A DNA stretch of 64,000 bases from Clostridiisalibacter paucivorans DSM 22131 (lineage in GTDB: Bacteria > Bacillota > Clostridia > Tissierellales > Clostridiisalibacteraceae), in the NCBI RefSeq assembly GCF_000620125.1, contig NZ_JHVL01000013.1, positions 20,879 to 84,878 on the forward strand, read 5' to 3'. The notes under the pieces are model-generated. The model ran no database searches, was not told where the DNA came from, and saw nothing but the letters and a program-made list of their open reading frames with translations. The first letter of the stretch is position 1. Each line of letters begins with the position of its first letter. Position numbers and translations under genes: made by a program. Below are positions 59,469 to 64,000 of this stretch, piece after piece.

Positions 59469-60725
59469 TTAATTTTTCATAACAGACATTATCGCATAGG
59501 GAATATAATTAATTATGTCCCCAGCAATAATGCCATATTCTCCCTTATCATATGCTGCCATATCTCCAGATAGACCATGAATATATGCGCCAAAACAAGC
59601 TGATTCAAATGCTGGTATGCCTTGACCTATAAAACTAGTTATAACGCCAGTAAGCACATCTCCACTTCCTGCAGTAGCCATACCTGGGTTTCCTGTTGTA
59701 TTTACAATATACTTATCTTTATAGCTTACAATAGTATTATTACCCTTTAAAACCACGATTACATCATATTTTTTAGATATTTTTTTTGTCCAATACAATC
59801 TATCTTTCTGTATAGCTGATATATCCACATCGGCCAGTCTAGACATCTCACCTGGATGTGGAGTTATTATAGTAGTTCCTTTTCTATCTTTTAGTATATC
59901 CATATCTTCAGCTACACAATTTAATCCATCGGCATCTAATACTATGGGCGTATCTATAGACAATAATATATCCTTAACTATTGCCTTTATATCTATATCT
60001 ATATTCAACCCTGGTCCCAATCCAATAGCATCCGACTGCTTAACAGAATTTTTCAAATACTCCAATGATTTTAATACAAATCTACCCTTTCCATAGTCTT
60101 CAATGGGCACTGTCATTACCTCTGTAGTTTTTATTTCCATTATAGTGTTAAGACTTTTAGGTATTACAGAGCGAACAATACCACTTCCCGTCCTCAATGC
60201 AGCTGTGGATGCCAAATAATTAGCCCCTGTCATGCCTATACTTCCTCCTATTATAGCTACATTTCCAAAACTACCTTTATGACTGGAAACATCTCTATTT
60301 GGAAGCATAATACTTGTTCTTATATCTTTTATAATATGTTCTTTTTCATCTATTTCTTCTTCACATATAGCAAATGCCAATGCATATTTATCTATATGAG
60401 TTATGGACAGATGTATCTGTGAAATGTACAACTCCTTAGCCATAATTAATGCATTATTATGTAGATTCACAATAGGTGTTCCTTCTTTTTTATGGCTAAT
60501 TTCAATGTCATGCCATGAAAACCCCTTTATACCAGTACCTATAGCCTTACTAACAGCTTCCTTTGCAGCAAACATACCTGCTATAGTTTTTGTATTATCA
60601 TTTTTCTGATGTATATATTTCTGCTCTTTTACTGTAAATATTTTCTGTAAAAACCTATCTCCTTTTTTCAATGCATTTTCTATTCTATTTACTTCTATTA
60701 TATCTATTCCATTCCCCTTAATCAT
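59469..60725 (-). CDS. Fusion of holo-ACP synthase and ADP-dependent NAD(P)H-hydrate dehydratase
   Basis: A 418-residue protein with two enzymes. Residues about 1-125 are AcpS: GIDIIEVNRIENAL with the Mg-binding Asp, then FAAKEAVSKAIGTG with its Glu, ending HLSITHIDKYALAFAI. Residues about 145-418 are NnrD: VAIIGGSIGMTGA, IVLDADGLN, ITPHPGEMSRL, and NPGMATAGSGDVLTG, which carries the catalytic Asp. AcpS loads phosphopantetheine on ACP; NnrD repairs hydrated NAD(P)H with ADP. The NnrE epimerase domain normally found before NnrD is missing. ATG 60725 follows GGAGAG by seven bases. No break in the frame was seen. Confidence 0.9.
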   Translation of the reverse strand: MIKGNGIDIIEVNRIENALKKGDRFLQKIFTVKEQKYIHQKNDNTKTIAGMFAAKEAVSKAIGTGIKGFSWHDIEISHKKEGTPIVNLHNNALIMAKELYISQIHLSITHIDKYALAFAICEEEIDEKEHIIKDIRTSIMLPNRDVSSHKGSFGNVAIIGGSIGMTGANYLASTAALRTGSGIVRSVIPKSLNTIMEIKTTEVMTVPIEDYGKGRFVLKSLEYLKNSVKQSDAIGLGPGLNIDIDIKAIVKDILLSIDTPIVLDADGLNCVAEDMDILKDRKGTTIITPHPGEMSRLADVDISAIQKDRLYWTKKISKKYDVIVVLKGNNTIVSYKDKYIVNTTGNPGMATAGSGDVLTGVITSFIGQGIPAFESACFGAYIHGLSGDMAAYDKGEYGIIAGDIINYIPYAIMSVMKN

Positions 60726-60744
60726 TATGCATCTCTCCAAATTT

Positions 60745-61344
60745 TCAAAGCATTTTTTTGTCTAATTTTTCCATCTCATCTGGTCCTATTATACCATGAA
60801 TAAACCTATATATCATATTTATTCTCTCTTCATAATCATTTTTTTCATCAATCAACACCTTAAGCCTATTTCTCAACTGTTCTACTTCTTCATTAGCCTC
60901 CTCTAGTTTTCTACCATCTTCTTTGAGTATTTTATAGCCTTGCTTTATTGTCGCCTCCAACAGTTCAAAATTAGTTTGTCTTATTTCATTAGGAAGGGTT
61001 TCCGACTTAAAGGTAAGTTCTTCTATTTTTTCATTTATTTCTATCAGTCTTTGTTGACTTTCATCTAGATTAATTACCGCATTTTCATCATGTTTATTAT
61101 TAATCCTATGAGAATAATTCAATATGGATGCCATTACTTTTCCCTTTTCTTTCTTTAATTTAGACAAACTCCTATTAGTTTCCTTCATTTCTTTTGTTAA
61201 TTCCTTTAACTGTTCGCTATATGCACTTATACTCCTGTCCTTAACATCTTTAAATAGTTTTTTCCAAATTTCATCATTTATGAGCAAAGGTACATTGTTT
61301 TTCATAATATTATTATAGTCTATATCTATATCTTTAGAAAACAT
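60745..61344 (-). CDS. Coiled-coil protein of unknown function
   Basis: A 199-residue, highly charged protein with long helical heptads (about 40-75, 90-125 and 135-180; for example LKELTKEMKETNRSLSKLKK and LEEANEEVEQLRNRLKVLID). No signal peptide or membrane segment. No family recognised. It is first in the operon with the acpS-nnrD fusion, CBS, lipoprotein and alr. ATG 61344 follows AAAGGGG by seven bases; a GTG three bases upstream is also possible. Its leader contains heptamer element I. Confidence 0.75.
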   Translation of the reverse strand: MFSKDIDIDYNNIMKNNVPLLINDEIWKKLFKDVKDRSISAYSEQLKELTKEMKETNRSLSKLKKEKGKVMASILNYSHRINNKHDENAVINLDESQQRLIEINEKIEELTFKSETLPNEIRQTNFELLEATIKQGYKILKEDGRKLEEANEEVEQLRNRLKVLIDEKNDYEERINMIYRFIHGIIGPDEMEKLDKKML

Positions 61345-61360
61345 CACTTTTCCCCTTTCC

Positions 61361-61460
61361 TTAGTTCTTAGTTCTTAGTTCTTAGGTCTTAGGTCTTAGG
61401 TCTTAGGGGTGGTAGCCAAACTCTATTTCCTAATAACTAACAGCTAAGAACTAAGAACTG
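61361..61460. repeat. Heptamer inverted-repeat element I (in the leader of the acpS-alr unit)
   Basis: Seven uninterrupted heptamers occupy 61361-61409: TTAGTTC three times, TTAGGTC three times, then TTAGGGG. The opposite arm has CTAAGAA twice at 61444-61457. This is the TTAGTTC subtype. It lies between the promoter at 61476-61503 and the ribosome site of the coiled-coil gene, so it is transcribed as a leader hairpin. Confidence 0.85.
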
Positions 61461-61475
61461 TATCTATATACCTAA

Positions 61476-61503
61476 ATTATATCTTATCTATAAATATTGT
61501 TAA
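61476..61503 (-). promoter_or_regulatory. Sigma-A promoter of the coiled-coil - acpS - alr unit
   Basis: TTAACA (61498-61503), 16 bp, TATAAT (61476-61481). Confidence 0.65.
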
Positions 61504-61611
61504 ATAGTATATTAGCCTAGTTTTATAAACGTATTATGGCTTTTTATACAAATTTACATATACTAATAAAAGATAGTTATTAATCAATAATTAATAAAAG
61601 AGGCGTTTTCT

Positions 61612-61878
61612 ATGAATATAAATAAAGAGATATTCAATCTCATATCAACAGATGTCTTTAAAAGTTTAATAAGTTCCGATTTAGTAACTATAGGAAAACT
61701 TAATGCAGCAATAAATCTATTAATAAAGGCCCGTATACCCTTTGATATAGAATATTCTCCAGGAACTCGTAGAGAAGCCACTGCAGCACAGCTTACAATA
61801 TACATAAATCCAACAACTACCATAAACATAACTATATCCTTTGAAGGAGGAGGTAGTATATTTTCAGGGTTCGAATAA
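61612..61878 (+). CDS. Small hypothetical protein
   Basis: An 88-residue protein, no known family. It starts with a helical part (KEIFNLISTDVFKSLISSDL), continues with TIGKLNAAINLLIKARIPFD and a beta-like, Thr/Ile-rich end with GGGS. The site AGAGG lies about eight bases before the ATG. An overlapping frame on the other strand (61584-61829) has unlikely composition. A gene of this size with a fair ribosome site is probable but unproven. Confidence 0.55.
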   Translation: MNINKEIFNLISTDVFKSLISSDLVTIGKLNAAINLLIKARIPFDIEYSPGTRREATAAQLTIYINPTTTINITISFEGGGSIFSGFE

Positions 61879-61895
61879 GAAATCTTTGAATGAAT

Positions 61896-61923
61896 TTGAA
61901 TATTTTGTAAAGTATTATATAAT
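61896..61923 (+). promoter_or_regulatory. Promoter of the ACT-like gene
   Basis: TTGAAT (61896-61901), 16 bp, TATAAT (61918-61923), 36 bp before the ATG. Confidence 0.6.
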
Positions 61924-61959
61924 AATATTAAAATAATATATTATACTGGAGGGATTTAT

Positions 61960-62217
61960 ATGAAAAAGATTGTATTGGGGATACAAGTGGATAATAGGTT
62001 TGATAATGTTTCACAAGTCCAAAATTTACTTACTAAGCATGGATGTATAATTAAAACTAGATTAGGACTCCATCAACAAAAAGAATATGATCAGGACTGT
62101 ACAGAAAAGGGCCTTATAATTTTAGAACTTGTGAATAATTGTGGAGATAGATGCAAAGAATTAGAAGAAGAATTATCTAAATTGGACAATATAATAGTAC
62201 GAAAAATGGAATTTTAA
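61960..62217 (+). CDS. Small ACT-like protein (TM1266-type, putative hydrogenase-system regulator)
   Basis: An 85-residue protein with a ferredoxin-like beta-alpha-beta pattern: LGIQVDNRFDNVSQVQNLLT, IIKTRLGLHQQ, LIILELVNNCGD and a final IVRKMEF. The order of strands and the conserved RLGL/HQ region resemble the TM1266 family of ACT-like proteins, often found near [FeFe]-hydrogenase maturation genes. No hydrogenase gene is in the window. TGGAGGGATTTAT precedes the ATG, and a strong terminator follows at once. Family call is moderately supported. Confidence 0.65.
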   Translation: MKKIVLGIQVDNRFDNVSQVQNLLTKHGCIIKTRLGLHQQKEYDQDCTEKGLIILELVNNCGDRCKELEEELSKLDNIIVRKMEF

Positions 62218-62238
62218 AAGGGGCCCTTGGCCCCTTTT
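62216..62238 (+). terminator. GC-rich intrinsic terminator
   Basis: AAAAGGGGCC (62216-62225) pairs with GGCCCCTTTT (62229-62238). It begins at the stop codon of the ACT-like gene and, being symmetric, may also stop the LysM gene on the other strand. Confidence 0.9.
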
Positions 62239-62257
62239 ATTAACTATATTAACCCTA

Positions 62258-63139
62258 TTATTTTTTCACTCCTGCTGATATTTTTATATTTTTTTGATGA
62301 GTTTTATCTACAGTTCCATCCTTATGCCTAGTACTATTTAAAAAATGCACATCAAAAACACCATGCATACCATTATTTTTTACATAATCAAGGTTAATAC
62401 CATATCCATAGTTTCCGCTTCTCCAGCTTGTATAAGCTCCTCCCTTTACTCTGTCATCACCTGCATGGGGCATACCTGCCACACTGGCTGCTATTCTTCT
62501 ACCATTATATTCTATAATAGCAGGTCTTTTTTCCCAATTAAAACTTCCTCCCCATATTTTTTTCATCTTTTTTGTGTTTTCCAAAGTTAAAGTCTCTACA
62601 TCGGCATGATTAGAGCCTACAGTTCTTTTAGCCATAAAATACTCACCTGTATAAAAGTCTACAATTTTAAATACTGCTCCTCGGGGCACAACGTATCGTG
62701 CTCCACTCCACCAGTCTAGATATTCTCCATATTTCTCTCCTGCTTTTTCTACTATGGGCACATTATTTATAGGTATTTTTACCTTTTGCTTAGGATAAAG
62801 GTAGTCATTTTCATCCATATTATTAATGTTCAGAAAATCCTTCATAATTACTCCGAATTTATCACTTACATTCCAAGATGTATCTCCAAATTGCACAGTA
62901 TAATAAAAATAATTATTGCTCTCTGGAATAATTATATACTGACCTGGAAATATTGTAGTATTCTGATTGGCATTATTGGCAGTCATCATACTATTTAAAG
63001 ATACTCCATACTTATTACTTAGTTTCCAATATGTATCACCATATTTTACCTGATAGTTCCATGCATAGGACATAGAATTTGCACCTATAATAGTAATTGC
63101 TACAGTTCCTAATACAATTTTTTTCATGAATCTTTTCAT
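62258..63139 (-). CDS. Exported LysM-repeat protein with unassigned C-terminal domain
   Basis: A 293-residue protein: signal peptide (about 1-26, cleavage near SYA-W), two LysM domains (YQVKYGDTYWKLSNKYGV, then YTVQFGDTSWNVSDKFGV), and a C-terminal domain of about 155 residues with WWSGARYVVPRGAVFKIVD, SNHADVETLT and GMHGVFDVHFLNS. LysM anchors it to peptidoglycan. The C-terminal domain has several His and Asp residues but not the HxxxxSxGC pattern of YkuD transpeptidases. AGGAGGTAGTAT precedes the ATG. A cell-wall enzyme role is inferred. Confidence 0.82.
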   Translation of the reverse strand: MKRFMKKIVLGTVAITIIGANSMSYAWNYQVKYGDTYWKLSNKYGVSLNSMMTANNANQNTTIFPGQYIIIPESNNYFYYTVQFGDTSWNVSDKFGVIMKDFLNINNMDENDYLYPKQKVKIPINNVPIVEKAGEKYGEYLDWWSGARYVVPRGAVFKIVDFYTGEYFMAKRTVGSNHADVETLTLENTKKMKKIWGGSFNWEKRPAIIEYNGRRIAASVAGMPHAGDDRVKGGAYTSWRSGNYGYGINLDYVKNNGMHGVFDVHFLNSTRHKDGTVDKTHQKNIKISAGVKK

Positions 63140-63284
63140 ATACTACCTCCTAAATTTTAGTCTGCAATCTATATTCTATAATCCTCCTTCATAACCTTTA
63201 TGTAAATTAAACCATGACAAGCAATAATATCCCAATATTATTACAATTTCATCATTTGCCTTTTGATTCAAAGGTTTAGCATTA

Positions 63285-63313
63285 TTGCCAAAGGTTATAA
63301 TGTATACTATAAT
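63285..63313 (+). promoter_or_regulatory. Sigma-A promoter of the ArsR-family gene
   Basis: TTGCCA (63285-63290), 17 bp, TATAAT (63308-63313). The start site would fall inside or next to the operator at 63323-63336. Confidence 0.8.
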
Positions 63314-63322
63314 ATATACATG

Positions 63323-63336
63323 TGAATATATTTTCA
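63323..63336 (+). promoter_or_regulatory. ArsR/SmtB-type operator
   Basis: TGAA-N6-TTCA, flanked by ATATAC...TATATA, matches the core of 12-2-12 operators of CzrA/SmtB repressors. Position over the transcription start predicts autorepression. Confidence 0.7.
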
Positions 63337-63358
63337 TATATAGTGGAGGGAATTTGAT

Positions 63359-63712
63359 ATGAATAAAAATTCATGTATTGAATCAGCAATACATAAAGAT
63401 ATTGTAACTAAGGTTATAGAAAATATGCCCAATGAAGAAAATCTCTATAATTTGGCAGATTTTTTTAAAGTTTTTGGAGATGGCACTAGGATAAAAATTA
63501 TCTGTGCCCTATTTCAATCGGAAATGTGTGTTTATGATATTGCCAATATACTAGATATTAGTCAATCGGCTGTATCTCATCAACTAAGGATGTTAAAACA
63601 AAATAGTGTAGTTAAATATAGAAAGGAAGGAAAAATGGTCTTCTATTCATTAGATGATCAGCATATAAAAGATATAGTATATACAGGATTGTCCCACATA
63701 AATCACAAGTGA
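63359..63712 (+). CDS. ArsR/SmtB-family metal-sensing repressor (CzrA-like)
   Basis: A 117-residue winged-helix repressor. The wHTH segment is MCVYDIANILDISQSAVSHQLRML. The arsenic-type CVC motif reads CVY here, so an As/Cd alpha3 site is unlikely. At the C-terminus D-x-H, then His 11 residues after the first His, then His three later, reproduces the alpha5 zinc site of CzrA (D84, H86, H97, H100). It should release DNA on binding Zn or a similar ion. GTGGAGGGAATTTGAT precedes the ATG. The last codon is directly followed by an IS200/IS605 end, so any efflux gene has been separated from it. Confidence 0.9.
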   Translation: MNKNSCIESAIHKDIVTKVIENMPNEENLYNLADFFKVFGDGTRIKIICALFQSEMCVYDIANILDISQSAVSHQLRMLKQNSVVKYRKEGKMVFYSLDDQHIKDIVYTGLSHINHK

Positions 63713-64000
63713 ACTTACCACCGAGACAAGCAACGGTGGCTTCTTTGTAAGAAGTTTGGTATTTAACTTTCGACCTTAGCAGGCAACCCTTATTCTTAAC
63801 GGGCGAGAACACTTGCCCTTATCCCTCATAGTCTCAACTAACTTGGGAATACATTTTTCTTCTTTTCTTAATATGTTTAGACTACCATTCACGTCCGAAT
63901 TTACCAATCCAAAACTTGACTTAAATAGTCCTCTTACTACTCTACGAGATTTATCATATGTCTTTTTAGTTATCGGCTCTAAGTCAAAGGCACTGCAACC
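63713..64000 (-). mobile_element. IS200/IS605-group element, right end and 3' part
   Basis: The segment contains the 3' end of tnpB and, beyond its stop, a subterminal hairpin (CCACCG 63718-63723 with CGGTGG 63734-63739). Such hairpins mark the right end and the omega-RNA scaffold of these elements. The boundary lies next to the arsR stop codon (63710-63712). The left end is outside the window, so it is unknown whether a Y1 transposase gene is present. Confidence 0.8.
63776..64000 (-). CDS. tnpB: TnpB (IS605 OrfB) RNA-guided nuclease, C-terminal part
   Basis: The last 74 residues of TnpB are in the window. CSAFDLEPITKKTYDKSRRV is a familiar IS605 OrfB segment, and SDVNGSLNILRK carries the third RuvC acidic residue (Asp). 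TnpB uses the omega RNA from the element's right end to cut DNA at the donor site. The rest, including the first two catalytic acids and the zinc finger, is beyond the edge, so activity cannot be judged. Confidence 0.85.
   Translation of the reverse strand, partial: GCSAFDLEPITKKTYDKSRRVVRGLFKSSFGLVNSDVNGSLNILRKEEKCIPKLVETMRDKGKCSRPLRIRVAC

Noticed and set aside
5862..61460. Heptamer loci as CRISPR arrays
   Set aside because: Units are 7 bp without spacers, scattered between genes, and no cas genes are present.
61584..61829. Minus-strand open frame overlapping the small plus-strand gene at 61612
   Set aside because: Poor composition, no ribosome site, and complementary to a better supported frame.
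63223..63242. AATAATAT-CCCA-ATATTATT inverted repeat upstream of the LysM gene
   Set aside because: All A/T stem in an AT-rich region; such repeats are expected by chance. No supported promoter or operator role.

Overview
The window is about 64 kb from a low-GC, anaerobic Gram-positive chromosome (Firmicutes, Clostridia/Tissierellia-like). Evidence for this: pyruvate:ferredoxin oxidoreductase, an oxygen-sensitive 4-hydroxybutyryl-CoA dehydratase, HPr kinase, a MinJ-like protein, an ndoAI/ndoA toxin-antitoxin pair behind alr, csaB, strong GGAGG ribosome sites and frequent TTG/GTG starts. The genus is not determined. Almost all genes lie on the minus strand. The plus-strand genes are a beta-propeller lipoprotein, 5-formyl-THF cyclo-ligase, two small proteins near 61.6-62.2 kb and an ArsR regulator. 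No rRNA, tRNA or CRISPR array was seen.

Layout. 1-8 kb: the start of murB, por (own promoter and terminator), then a uvrC - PspC - hprK - PHP-phosphatase group, and a cold-shock gene with a long, structured leader. 8.4-15.2 kb: a 4-hydroxybutyrate module (abfD - NifU-like - Cys-rich small protein - CoA-transferase - permease) behind a good sigma-54 promoter, next to a PAS/AAA+/Fis sigma-54 activator; repeated TTGC-N6-GCA(A/T) dyads upstream look like its enhancer sites. 15.4-20.2 kb: a complete branched-chain amino-acid-type ABC transporter whose leader carries a terminator-like hairpin. 20.4-24.2 kb: an orphan secreted protein, a polar amino-acid ABC pair without an ATPase, and a PutP symporter. 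24.3-29.2 kb: uvrBA under a textbook promoter with a LexA box. 29.3-39.8 kb: a lipoprotein, then ftsEX - M23 hydrolase activator - ctp - minJ-like (division/cell-wall remodelling), MTHFS and a Lon-like protease. 39.9-51.7 kb: a PrcB-like protein, split transketolase, and a cell-wall polysaccharide cluster (wecC-like, two glycosyltransferases, O-antigen ligase, csaB, tagA). 51.8-56.0 kb: amidohydrolase, P1 peptidase, PaaK/CapK-like enzyme. 56.4-61.3 kb: coiled-coil gene - acpS::nnrD fusion - CBS - lipoprotein - alr - mazEF. 61.6-64 kb: small proteins, a LysM protein, a CzrA-type ArsR repressor with operator, and the 3' end of an IS200/IS605 tnpB.

The most unusual signal is a family of about ten dispersed intergenic elements built from 7-bp tandem units (TTAGTAG-like or TTAGTTC-like) in inverted arms, commonly around a core hairpin. 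Most sit immediately after minus-strand stop codons and are followed by a U-tract, so they appear to work as intrinsic terminators. Other points of interest are the sigma-54 enhancer/promoter architecture of the 4-hydroxybutyrate operon with its embedded Fe-S-type genes, the AcpS-NnrD fusion lacking an epimerase domain, the structured leaders of csp and livK, and a TnpB element ending against the arsR stop codon.
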